Shown here piece after piece: positions 10,620 through 19,939 of a stretch of 64,000 nt of DNA. The stretch comes from Mantamonas sphyraenae (Eukaryota; CRuMs; Mantamonadidae). The DNA is taken from NCBI GenBank assembly GCA_026936335.1, contig JAPMXV010000045.1, positions 186,001 to 250,000 on the forward strand, read 5' to 3'. Made by a program: the position numbers and the translations under genes. Each line of letters begins with the position of its first letter. The stretch's first letter is position 1. Below the pieces are notes generated by a model. It worked only from the letters and a program-made list of their open reading frames with translations, did not search any database and had not been told where the DNA came from.

Positions 10620-10865
10620 TCCTACCATCCGTCGTGACGCCATCCTGTCCTCTGCGATGTCGTCGTCGTCGTCTTCCACAATCCCTGGGAACCGGGCTAC
10701 CCCTTCCTCCTCGCTCGGCGGTGCCTTGAAGATGCTCGGCTTTGGGTTCGGCACCGGCCTGTGGGTCGACGCCGAATCGACACCGCTGTTGCTCCCCCCT
10801 GTGCCATGATGCACGTCCTGTTCGTGGCGACCACCGCCCTTATCTTCAGACCACGATTCGGACAT
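8379..10865 (-). CDS. KCTD9: KCTD9-like protein: KHA, BTB/T1 and pentapeptide repeats with long N-terminal extension
   Basis: Single-exon gene of 828 residues. The C-terminal half matches KCTD9: a KHA domain at about 447-510 (GKVVEVPDSMSGLLQLA, LFVSCGEDF), a BTB/T1 domain at about 541-640 (EWVTLNVGGQLFSTTRSTL), then pentapeptide repeats of the A(D/N)Lxx type from about 660 to the end. KCTD BTB domains typically recruit cullin-3 as ubiquitin-ligase adaptors. The first 445 residues are low complexity, including a poly-Ser run encoded by a CTG tract at 10583-10620, and have no counterpart in animal KCTD9. I chose the ATG at 10865; an upstream ATG at 10925 would overlap the neighbouring LRR gene by 50 bp. 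The downstream gap to PSMB6 is 110 bp. Confidence 0.88.
10583..10620 (-). repeat. CTG/AGC trinucleotide run (poly-Ser) in KCTD9
   Basis: On the plus strand a run of CTG units with one ACTG-type interruption; on the coding strand AGC codons for Ser. The same AGC-type poly-Ser expansion recurs in DZIP1 (23379-23410), the RasGEF gene (about 40344-40363) and ACAP (61448-61478), indicating a genome-wide tendency. Confidence 0.9.
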
Positions 10866-10875
10866 TTCTTTGCAT

Positions 10876-13302
10876 TCATACCCGCATCCACCCCTCGTCC
10901 GTCTCCCTCTCCCCCGCAGGCACACACTCGCGTGACTCTTCCGCTAGAAACGCATCCCGAGCCACTTGCAACGCGTACAGCGCTTCCGTCTCTTCCCAGC
11001 GCTTCAGCCATCGCTGAAAAGAATAGTTGTTCTCGATCCTCGTTTCGTTCGGCACCCATGCGTTCTGCTGCCATCCTTCCCACAACCACCCAAAGATGCG
11101 CCACATCACCTCCTCCGGAAGCATTGACTCCCAACTTCCGCGTTCAAACGCGTTGATCATCAGCACTTGCTTCACTTCTTGTTGGAAGGCCTCCGTCGTC
11201 CACCGCGCGTGCCTCTCCTTTGACCACGCCATCGGACCCCACATCGTCTTCTTGGACCTCCTCCATGGTCGCTGCAGCTCACGCATCTCCACCCACGGCA
11301 TCGACGCAGACAGCGCTGCCAACCTGCGCCCGTAGCCGCATTTCATCTGGACAAGCTCGTTGCTCGCATGCCGGAACCGCATGCCTGTACTCGAATCCGA
11401 CCACGAAAACATGTGCAGGTTGCTGTTGCACCTGCTCACTGCGTCCAGCACCCCCTCCATGTTGGCTGCTCGCACAGACGCCGGCGTCTGCATGCTGATC
11501 CCAGACAACTGTCCCTTGGCAATCAGACGCGTTGCGGCATCCATCAACGGCTGCGCTTTGTGTGCTTCATCCATGTTCACCTTCAGCGAAAGCCATCCTT
11601 GCGGCCGTGTGCGCGCGCGGAACTCCAACAGACGCACGTGGCCCTCGATGCTCATCTCCTTTGTCCTCCACCCAGCCCCAATGGTCACATCGCGCAATTG
11701 GGTGTTGCTCTCCATCGCCTCCATGATCCCGTCCACGTGTTCGTCGCACACACTCATCTGCGAGACGTCCAGATCCTGCAACGTCTTGGACTTTCCAGCC
11801 GCCTTGAAGACTGCGTGCAGGCTCTCCTCCGACAACACGTTCTTCCTCAGACCCAAGTGTTTCAACCGTGGATGCTCACAAATCATCCTGCACATCTCCG
11901 TCACGTCATCCTCGCTTTGGCCGAATTCAGAATTGTCAAGCAGCAGCGATTCAATGCTGGTGTTTGCACGCATCCCTTCAAAGAAGGCCACCCAGCTGGT
12001 CAGTCCGTAGCTGTAGTAGAGGTTCAAGTCGGTGACGCCTGTGTTCACTGCCACTGTCTCTGCCAGCACCTGCAGAATCAGGTCGCACTCGCCGATTGCG
12101 TGTTCCCCAAAATGCACGGTCTTCACAGACGTGTTTTCCTTCAGCGCACGCAACAGGCGCATCACAAGCGACGGTTCCATCGTTTCGTCCAGCTCTAGCT
12201 TGCTCAACTCGTTGTTGGCAACCTTCGCCAACAGCGCATCTTCCTCCAGCTCTTCCTCATCGTCTGCATCTCGGCCACCTCCTCCGCTGTCCTCCTCAAT
12301 ATCTTCCAGCGTGGGAAACAGGCTGCTCAGCTCCGGAAACGATGTCAGCTCATCAGGCGTTTGAAAAACCCGCCGTTCAGGGCAACTGCGCAGTGAGACG
12401 GAGACGCGCTCGCACTCCCGCAATTCACTCAAACGGTCCAAATCCTGGGCTGTGGGCAATACCAAGTCCAGTGACTTGAGTTTCTCCGCGTCCTCGATTG
12501 CCCCCTGCAGCTTGCGCAGCTTCGGAACCGAACTGAGCGGCACAGAGACTGACAGGTTCTCGGCAGAATCCAGCAGCATTCCCCACTCCGATTGCGAGAG
12601 TTGTTGCCCCACATGGCGCACACCCAAATGCGTAATCTGCTCTGGAAGCAGCTCCTGCATGGCCTCAATGCCGACGCAGTGCTCCATGTCCGCAAACTCG
12701 GCGACAAACGCCAACACACGCAAATTCGGTGCCACCTTGCCAACCGTGTGCAGAAGCAAGCTTGTGTCTTCGTCGTCTGTCAACACACGCAAATGAGTCA
12801 ACGCTTCCATCTGTTGACGTTCGAAAAACTCCACCCAGTCATCCTCCAGCGATCTTGCCACAAGCGAAAGCCGCTCCAGCCCACTGAGTTTCCCATCCAA
12901 CCACTGCAGGTCGCTCACATACAGCACAGGCAGCTTGTACGACAGTGCGACTGCATGTTCACGTGCAAGCCAGTCAACCACACCCAGTCGCAGAAGCGAA
13001 TCGTAGGCGCCCTGGCCGCTCACGCTGAGCGACGTCACCGACTCGTTTTCTCGCAGCGCCTCCAACAGCTTGTGCTGATCCATGTGCTCGGTCGTTCCAT
13101 CAATGGCCAGGTGCAACAGCGAGTTGTCCTGCAGACCCTTCATGAGCTCCTCGTACGAGAGCACGGGATCCACAACCAGATGTTTGTCCTCCTCCGTGTC
13201 CACGTGTCGTGTGCTGCTTTGTGACGACACCACGTGCCATTGTGTTCGCTTGCGACCCACTCTGCGTCCAATGCCACTTCCTGCCCTGCTTGAAAACTGC
13301 AT
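10876..13302 (-). CDS. Leucine-rich repeat protein with F-box-like C-terminal module
   Basis: Single-exon gene of 808 residues from the ATG at 13302; an ATG at 13359 is possible but leaves only 10 bp to the divergent gene. Irregular ribonuclease-inhibitor-type LRRs occupy much of the protein; the clearest are around residues 400-560, for example LKHLGLRKNVLSEES followed by LQDLDVSQMSV. An acidic, Gly-rich linker (GGGGRDADDEEE) divides two LRR blocks. Near residues 700-745 a helix (F-Q-Q-E-V-K-Q-V-L-M-I) is followed by LPEEVMWRIFGWL, an F-box-like motif, and then a Trp-rich tail. Similar modules end the ankyrin and LamG genes nearby. A substrate-receptor role in ubiquitination is inferred only. 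No close family match recognised. Confidence 0.75.
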   Translation of the reverse strand: MQFSSRAGSGIGRRVGRKRTQWHVVSSQSSTRHVDTEEDKHLVVDPVLSYEELMKGLQDNSLLHLAIDGTTEHMDQHKLLEALRENESVTSLSVSGQGAYDSLLRLGVVDWLAREHAVALSYKLPVLYVSDLQWLDGKLSGLERLSLVARSLEDDWVEFFERQQMEALTHLRVLTDDEDTSLLLHTVGKVAPNLRVLAFVAEFADMEHCVGIEAMQELLPEQITHLGVRHVGQQLSQSEWGMLLDSAENLSVSVPLSSVPKLRKLQGAIEDAEKLKSLDLVLPTAQDLDRLSELRECERVSVSLRSCPERRVFQTPDELTSFPELSSLFPTLEDIEEDSGGGGRDADDEEELEEDALLAKVANNELSKLELDETMEPSLVMRLLRALKENTSVKTVHFGEHAIGECDLILQVLAETVAVNTGVTDLNLYYSYGLTSWVAFFEGMRANTSIESLLLDNSEFGQSEDDVTEMCRMICEHPRLKHLGLRKNVLSEESLHAVFKAAGKSKTLQDLDVSQMSVCDEHVDGIMEAMESNTQLRDVTIGAGWRTKEMSIEGHVRLLEFRARTRPQGWLSLKVNMDEAHKAQPLMDAATRLIAKGQLSGISMQTPASVRAANMEGVLDAVSRCNSNLHMFSWSDSSTGMRFRHASNELVQMKCGYGRRLAALSASMPWVEMRELQRPWRRSKKTMWGPMAWSKERHARWTTEAFQQEVKQVLMINAFERGSWESMLPEEVMWRIFGWLWEGWQQNAWVPNETRIENNYSFQRWLKRWEETEALYALQVARDAFLAEESRECVPAGERETDEGWMRV

Positions 13303-13369
13303 GAAGGAAGCTCGTTGGCCGGGGCGTCGCTCGTCACGCACACCGCACCACACCAACACCCCAAATCAA
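13303..13369. promoter_or_regulatory. Divergent promoter between LRR and ankyrin genes
   Basis: 67 bp separate the two chosen start codons of divergent genes. Both products carry the same type of C-terminal module, so shared control is plausible. No sequence element is recognisable beyond CA-rich DNA (CACCACACCAACACC). Confidence 0.35.
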
Positions 13370-14320
13370 ATGTTTGGCGTGTATCGTGGCATGAGACAAC
13401 CCACACCTTTTCATATCGCTGTGGAGAATCGCAACTGGCCCATGCTGGAAATGCTCCTGGCCGAACGAGCTGGCGACTGCGATCAAGTCACCGCGATGTG
13501 CGAGTTTTGCGACAACCGCAGCAACAGCTGCACCTGCACAGCATTTCAAGTCGCCTGCAGGCAAGGAGACGATGATAGTTTGCGTATGGCCAAGCTCCTA
13601 CTTAAATCGGGTGCCCAGATCGTCGACACCGACCGGGAAAAGTCTGCTCTGGTCGACGTCCTTGCCACCGATGACAGTGAGCTCATGGACATGGTGCTCG
13701 AGCTGGTCCCTCGCAAAGATCTCCTGAAAGAGGCACGCACCGAGTTGGACGCCATTGTGCGCACAGGCAATGTGGACACGGCACGGCGTCTCGCAGAATT
13801 CTTTGGGGGTCTTGCCTCCCTCGTGCGCACGGGCGACCACGAAAAGGTGTGGGAATCCGCCTGCAAGAGCATGGATGAACACATGACATGCTGGGTGCTG
13901 TGTGAGCTCACCAACGCCCGGGACCCGTGGCGTGCAGCTGCTGCTTCCACCTCGTTCACCTGTCCCAAAAGCATCCACGACAGGATGATGTGGACTCAGA
14001 TGGCTTCCCTTCAGGTATGGGGCGTCTACGACTGGACTCGCAGCACACACGCCCGCTACCTGCGCCCGCGCAAGCGTCTGCGCGAACTTGGTTTCCCCGC
14101 ACCCGTTGACGTCAAGCACGACCTGCACGACTTTCCCCTCTTTGTCAAACAGCAGATCCACCAACTTCTGTGTATATTCTCCTTTGGTGAAGTCGACGAC
14201 AACCACCAGGGCCAACTGAGCATCGTCGACATGCCCGAAGAAATCATCCTGCGCATCGCAGGCCACGTGGCCTCCCAGGCCTTTGATGCCTTGCCCGCTG
14301 AGCTGAGCTTTGATCTTTGA
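13370..14320 (+). CDS. Ankyrin-repeat protein with F-box-like C-terminal module
   Basis: Single-exon gene of 316 residues. Two or three ankyrin repeats cover about residues 10-110 (TPFHIAVENRNWPMLEMLL; TAFQVACRQGDD then MAKLLLKSGAQI). A Cys-rich insertion (CEFCDNRSNSCTC) sits between the first two and could bind metal. The middle is helical and unassigned. The end reads F-V-K-Q-Q-I-H-Q-L-L-C-I-F, a Gln/Asp linker, then MPEEIILRIAGHV, resembling the F-box-like tails of the LRR and LamG proteins in this window. The frame is open upstream to 13082 across the divergent LRR gene, but the ATG at 13370 is the first that does not invade it. The stop is 19 bp from the convergent RRP4 stop. Confidence 0.75.
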   Translation: MFGVYRGMRQPTPFHIAVENRNWPMLEMLLAERAGDCDQVTAMCEFCDNRSNSCTCTAFQVACRQGDDDSLRMAKLLLKSGAQIVDTDREKSALVDVLATDDSELMDMVLELVPRKDLLKEARTELDAIVRTGNVDTARRLAEFFGGLASLVRTGDHEKVWESACKSMDEHMTCWVLCELTNARDPWRAAAASTSFTCPKSIHDRMMWTQMASLQVWGVYDWTRSTHARYLRPRKRLRELGFPAPVDVKHDLHDFPLFVKQQIHQLLCIFSFGEVDDNHQGQLSIVDMPEEIILRIAGHVASQAFDALPAELSFDL

Positions 14321-14339
14321 TTGTTGAGACTGTGTGCCA

Positions 14340-15484
14340 CTACTCGTCCTCTTCCACGACGTCGATCTTTGCGTCTGCCAACACCGTCTCCTCCTGCCGC
14401 CTGCCGATGGCCGACTTTGAAAGAAGACCCAGATTCTCACGCAGCAGCATATCTTTGGTCTCCAGACCCATTTCGAGACTGGCCTCGTACACATCGCTGA
14501 TAGTCTCGGGGTACACAGCAATAAACTGGCGTGCCAGAACGCGGATGCTTGCAACCACACGTGCAACAACCACTCGATCCTCCAACGACACGGACGTCGA
14601 TCCCGCAGATGCCATGTCCACAGGCGACACAAAAATCATGCCATTGTTGCCCAGCACCACGTCTGCACCGCATGGCAGCGTCACAAAATGGCTCTTGATG
14701 CGTTTGATGAGCGACGGCGGCACCTGCACATACTGGCCGTTTGTCAGCTTCCCGTACCTGTCGCGAATGTTCAGGTTAATCTTTCCCTCTGTGTACACGC
14801 TGTGCACCTCTGCACTGATCAGGTCGTTCTCTGCAAAGATGGACCGCATCTGCAATTCGTCGGAGTACGTCTTGCGTCGCTGTGGTATGTTGCAAACACC
14901 GAGTTAATCCCTCATGGCTTTCAACCGCCCCTCTCCCACGCATTGGCCGCCACCTACCAGCACTCCGTTGGGCAAGGCGACGCTGTTGAGTTGCAACGAC
15001 GCAAGCTGCCGGCTGTGCACCTCCACACGCCAGTTGCGCTGGCCCACCTCCACAACACGGCCCACCACCACGTCGCCCACCTCGCCTTGGTACCGCGCCT
15101 TGAGCGGACGCACAGAAACAAGCTTGTCCACACGCTCCACCGTGCCTGACACGCTCGCCACCAGCTGCTCCTTCTGCACAAACGTCCCGTGACCACTGTT
15201 GTCGGTGGATCCGGCATGCGTGTCAGCACAAACACACCGTCCACTTTGTGTCCACACACACACACACACACAAGCCATTGCACAACCCACCGCATCACTC
15301 CCACGTCGTCCGTGATAATCTGTCCCGGCAGCACATGCTGCATCTTGCCCGACCCCAGTCCGGCAATCGCTAGCAAATCCATGCCGTCGCCATCCTGCGT
15401 CTCTTCCACTTCCTCCTGCCCGTAGTGCACCTCTTCCGTGTCCATGGACAACGATGCCAAGTCGGACGCCAGCCTGATGCTCAT
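14340..15484 (-). CDS. EXOSC2: Exosome complex component RRP4 (EXOSC2)
   Basis: S1/KH cap subunit of the RNA exosome, which threads RNA into the 3'-5' nuclease core. Exons 15291-15484, 14958-15195 and 14340-14879 (introns 95 and 78 bp) give 323 residues. The N-terminal beta domain contains HVLPGQIITDDVG, continuing over the splice into MRGHGTFV, which matches human RRP4 and confirms the junction. The S1 domain spans about 90-170 (RYQGEVGDVVVGRVVEV). The KH domain has LPCGADVVLGNNG with the RRP4-specific GNNG loop. Both introns have branch-like motifs (CTGAC, TTAAC) and a CAG acceptor. An acidic tail ends DVVEEDE. A TRAMP-type AIR protein at 46277-47404 would act with the same exosome. Confidence 0.96.
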
Positions 15485-15526
15485 GGTTGTGGGTGGGGTT
15501 CTTGGTCCCGCCGGCGCCAACCAATT

Positions 15527-15556
<30 letters not shown>
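15485..15556. promoter_or_regulatory. Divergent RRP4/GCP3 promoter dominated by a (CA)n tract
   Basis: 72 bp lie between the start codons of RRP4 and GCP3. About 28 bp directly before the GCP3 ATG (15529-15556) are an uninterrupted CA dinucleotide repeat. Similar CA or GT tracts sit before DZIP1 and in several introns. The repeat must lie within the 5' leader or core promoter of GCP3. Confidence 0.45.
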
Positions 15557-15559
<3 letters not shown>

Positions 15560-18439
15560 GCCTCCCGGGTGACCAATGCCTCGTCTGCCTCGTCAACCTC
15601 TGGTTCGACGAGCACAGATCCCGTGGTGACCCTGCTGGACAAGTTGATTGCCAAGTACTTGGGCGACGCGCCCGCCAGCAAGCAAGCACAGGTGCAATCC
15701 TTCTGTATGCGCCTGCTTGGTTCTCGGCTCATGCCCTCCGTTGACGCAGACGAGTTTTCTCTGGGCGAGAGCATCAAGAAGAAGCGTAAGGCCGACTCGC
15801 GCCGCTTTGGCGCCAAAACACACCAAGAAAATCCCGACCACCTAACCCCCCCCCGTCCCCTTCCTCACCGGCACACGCACACAGTCGCTCGCACAAACGA
15901 CACCTCGGCCGCCCTCGAGTTTGCAGAAAAGGCCACTTTGCTGTCGCAAAAGTCTGTGCTGCAGAACAAGTGGGCGGTGTTGTACCTGCTCGACTCCTTG
16001 TCGCACAGCAGCAGCAAGCAGATCAGCGGCTCCAGCTCCGGGTCCCAGGTAAGACGAGTGTACAGGATAGCTCACGGCACACGCCCGAAGCATACCGTAT
16101 CCAAAGCCACGGGATGTGTGCTGACACAGCCCCACAACAGGCTCTGGCCGAGGCGTTTTCCAGCTCCGCCGGGTTGGCGCGCTTGCCTCTCGCGGGCAAC
16201 AGCAGCAGCCACAACACGACACGTGGCAGCACAGCAACAGGGGCCAGCAACGAGTCCAGCAGGCAAGTGGTGGGAGGCACTTCGCTGCTGGTGAGCACGC
16301 CGTCGACCAAGGGGGGCGACGTGAGTACGGGCAAGCTGGTTCAGTTTGGCACCGGTAGCATTCCAGAGACTCGTTTGTTGAGGGACTGCATTTTTGCACT
16401 GCAGGGCATCGACGGCGCTTACATTCGTTTCGACACGGAAAACGACTCGTACGAGATCAACACCGAGAGCAAGGTGCCCGGTCCCACGCGCGAACTCGTG
16501 CGCCGCATCACCGAGCTCGGATGGGTGTACCGCCGCCTCAGCGCCTACGTCGAGCTTCAAAACGCACAGCGCAACACAGGTCTGGTCGCCCAGAGTTTCG
16601 TTGCCGCCGTGCAGAGCGAGCTGGTCGAGTATTACCGGCTGATTGCCTTGCTCGAGGCGCAACTCAACCAGGATGCCCTGGACGCCTCGGAGCTCGACGC
16701 AGGCCAAACACAGACGCAGGCGCAGCAGTTGAGTCTGCGTCGCCTCAGCATCTGGCTGGAGGAACCGTCCAAACGGCTGCAGCTGTTGGCGGTGCTCACA
16801 GAGGCGCTTGTGGGAAAGCGCGGCGGGGAGCTGATCAACGAAGCCAGCAAGTATGCGCGACACGGCGACCCTTTTGTGCGCGAGTTTGTCACCGATATCA
16901 TTCGTCAGGTGAGCGCGCCTGTGTTTGGCATGATCCAAAACTGGGTCAACGAGGGCGAGCTCAAAGACCCGTTCCAGGAGTTTTTCGTCGCCACAGTACC
17001 CAACGTGCCCGATGACTCGCTGTGGCACCAACGTTACACCCTTCGCACAAGCATGATCCCTGTCTTTCTGCACAACGACCTGTGCAACAAAATCCTGCAG
17101 ATCGGCAAGTCGATCAACTTTATGCGCCAGTGCGCAGGCGACCAGCAATGGGTTGCCGATGAGTCGACATCATCATCATCCTCTTCATCATCCTCTTCAT
17201 CATCCTCTTCTTCGGGGGGTGGTGGCGTGCAACAACAGGCCATGAGCATTGACACGCTGGACGAGTTGCAATCTGCCATCGATGCAGCTGCCAAAACCAC
17301 CAACGCACATCTGCTGAAGCTGATGTTTGACAAGTACAAGCTACTGGACCACTGTCGAGCCATCAAAAAGTATCTGCTGCTGGGCCAGGGCGATTTCGTG
17401 CAATATCTGATGGATCTGCTGGGCAACGACCTCAGCAAGCCGGCCAAGCAGATCTTCCGACACAACCTGACGGGCATCCTGGAGACGGCAGTGCGCGCCA
17501 GCAACGCCCAGTACGACGACCACGACGTGCTGGAGCGCCTGGACGTGCGGCTGCTGGACACGTCGCCTGGCGACAGCGGCTGGGACGTGTTTGTGCTGCA
17601 GTACCATGTGGATGCACCCATCTCCACCGTGTTCACCTCTTCGGTCATGCACCAGCTCACCAAGATCCACAACTTTTTGTGGCGCCTCAAGCGCGTGGAG
17701 TACACATTGTCGTCCACATGGCGACGGCAGATGACCGCAGCCCACGCATACGGCGGCCTGCCAGACATTCGTCGTGAGCTGCACAAGTGCCATATCCTGC
17801 AGTCGGAGATGCACCATTTTGTGAACAACCTACAGCACTACGTCATGTTTGAGGTGCTCGAGTCGTCCTGGGAACACTTGCAGGAAGACATGGACGGAGC
17901 TGGTGACCTGGACCAGGTCGTGGGTGCACACACTCGCTATCTGACCACCGTCCTGGACAAGGCCTTCCTTTCGCAGAACAACGCCCCACTGCAGCGGCAG
18001 TTGAACCGCATGTTTGACATCATCATCCGCTTCCGCGCCATCCAGGAAAAGATCTACGAAGACGCAGACGCAGAGGTGACGCGACGCAAGATGATGAACA
18101 AAGAGTTGTACGAGCGCGAGATGGCAGGCAAGTGGGCGCCTGACCACAGCGTCCTCCTCGTCCGACGTCGACCAGATGAACGACCGAGCCCTCAGTGCGC
18201 AGGCCAAACAGGTGCTTGCCAGCATTGCCAAGGAGTACCGCAAGCAGTTTGCAGCCCTCCTGGAAATGCTCGAGGACGCCTCGGGCGAGCTGCAGTTCCT
18301 CGCCTTCCGTTTGGATTTCAACCGCCACTACCTGGTGCACAAGAGTGCCGGGAAGGGCAGCACAAAAGGAAATGGTGGCAAACAAGACGAGGATGCCATG
18401 GCACAAGGAAGAGGCATTGCAAATGAAGGGCTGATGTGA
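15557..18439 (+). CDS. TUBGCP3: Gamma-tubulin complex component 3 (GCP3/Spc98), apparent 1-bp frameshift near the end
   Basis: Core subunit of gamma-tubulin complexes that nucleate microtubules at centrosomes and basal bodies. Exons 15557-15785, 15885-16048 and 16141-18439 (introns 99 and 92 bp). About 896 residues, close to human GCP3 (907). GRIP1 and GRIP2 regions are clear: YLLLGQGDFVQYLMDLL, HNLTGILETAVRA and SPGDSGWDVFVLQYHVDAP match GCP3 rather than GCP2. A poly-Ser run (TCA/TCC repeats, 17167-17211) sits between them. Near 18134-18136 the frame must move by one base: the first frame reads EREMAGKW, like human REIEGQWG, and the second resumes to end in LQFLAFRLDFNRHY, the diagnostic GCP3 C-terminus. 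A GGG run at that point suggests an indel. Confidence 0.93.
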
Positions 18440-18458
18440 GCTTGGAAAAGACACCGCT

Positions 18459-19860
18459 TCAGTGTTTGCTGTGCCAACGCGCCTCGCCACCCACGTCCAC
18501 ACGCCGGCAGAATTTCATCAGCATGGCAGCCATCTCCTGGCCCGGATTGAGGACGGGACGGACGTAGGGCTGCAGTTCGTCCAGGGCCCATTCGTGCTTG
18601 AGGGCAAACAGGGCGTTGAAGCGAGCGCGGGCATCTGCAGGCAGACGCTGCTCGGGGAAATAGACAAGAAAATGGCCGGCGGGCGATTGGACATCGACCG
18701 CCAGGCCGACAAGCATGGAGGTTTCGGGCACGATCTCGTCGGGCAGCATGGTGAGCCACTCGGCAATAAAGGTGTCGTGGAGCCAACGCTCCTTCTGCAC
18801 AAACAGACGCTGGGCGTACTCACGACACACACGCGTGGTGTCCAACGCATAAGTAGTGGCCAGAGCCAAGGGATCAAACGCGCTGACGTCGTCGATCCAC
18901 TGCCGGGTGGCCTCTGCGGCGGGACCAGGCTCCACGCCTTCCACCAGGCCAAAGGGCTCCGCATGCACGGGCTGACTGTAGTACGCCAGCGTGTGAACGA
19001 CGGCGATGGTGTCGAAAAACTCGTTGGCCAGAGTGTCTGCACACTGGTCGGCAGGAATGGCGTCCAGGGGCCAGTCGCACTCGACCAAGGCCTGCAACAG
19101 GTCGTCCAGGATGGCAGCCCTGTGTTGCGCCTGGACGACGAACCAGGTGTGTCGTTGCGGATGCACAAAGGCCCTCTCGCGCCACAGCTCCTGCAGCAGC
19201 TCCACATCGGAGCACTGGATCAAACTTTGCAGCTGCGCGGTGCTCAGGCCCTCGTGCGCCTCCAATTGCATGGCATCTTCCTCCAGCGTGTCTGCAGACG
19301 CACGGACACTGCTCAAAGGCGATGCATAGGCACACCGCGTACGCAGTGCCTGGTGGAGCTGGTGCAGGCGCGGAGCCACACGGTGCACTTGCAGCGTTTC
19401 TGCAAAGCGCGAGCGAATGGCAAGCACAGGTTTGCTCACATCCTGAGCCTGCTCCTGTGTGCTGGGTTCTGAACCGTCTGTTGTGTCTTCCTGCTCCATG
19501 GCGTCTGTGTTGCCCGCTGCCGCCTCGGCTGCCGCTGTGTCGCTGGCCAGCGCCTCGGCGTCGCTGGCACTGATCAGGGCTTCGCTCTCCTCTGCGTCTG
19601 CGTCGCTCAGCAACAGCAGCGAGTTTGATGTTTCGGCAATACGGATGCTGTATGTGTGTTTGGTGGTGCACAGCACCGCCTCGTCGTCCTGGCGTCCCTT
19701 GATGCTCACACTGCCCACCTGTCGCAGCTCCGCCAGCAGATCGCTGTTCAGCTCCAGCAATTTCGACCCTGCCGCCGCCGAAAAGCTCTTGGCAAAGTAC
19801 ACACGGTGATCCAGCTGGCCCTCTGGGGACAGTGGCCGACGAAGAGCTGGATGAGGACAT
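18459..19860 (-). CDS. DSCC1: Sister chromatid cohesion protein DCC1 (DSCC1); 5' end uncertain
   Basis: Subunit of the Ctf18-RFC clamp loader (with Ctf8), acting in replication-coupled cohesion. Diagnostic blocks: KLLELNSDLLAEL, then DDEAVLCTTKHTYSIRIAET-S-N-S-L-L-L near the N-terminus, the middle winged-helix region, and LPADARARFNALFALKHEWA near the C-terminus, matching human LPEDNQERFNSLF. Single long exon of roughly 460 residues. The start is unresolved: the coding frame has no ATG until 20021, inside the divergent LamG gene. The plausible ATG (complement of 19858-19860, encoding M-S-S-S-S) is one base out of frame, and a single-base change in the GGGG run at 19825-19828 would join it. 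The convergent gap to GCP3 is 19 bp. Confidence 0.88.
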
Positions 19861-19939
19861 GCGGGAACAACGCTCCACGGGATTGTGTGGTCGCGTTTGC
19901 GCTGCGAGCAACAACCCGTTTCCCATCCCCGGTCGTTCG
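19861..19939. promoter_or_regulatory. Divergent DSCC1/LamG-gene promoter
   Basis: 79 bp between the preferred DSCC1 start and the LamG-type gene start. If DSCC1 instead began at its next in-frame ATG (20021) this interval would be coding and the two genes would overlap head to head, unlike every other divergent pair in the window. No named promoter element seen. Confidence 0.3.

Noticed and set aside
10866-10925. Upstream ATG for KCTD9 at 10925
   Set aside because: It would overlap the LRR coding region by 50 bp and adds only low-complexity residues; the ATG at 10865 avoids this.
18128-18149. 22-nt GC-AG micro-intron in GCP3
   Set aside because: It restores frame, but it removes the conserved GKW and is far shorter than all other introns; a one-base indel explains the alignment better. 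Not fully excluded.
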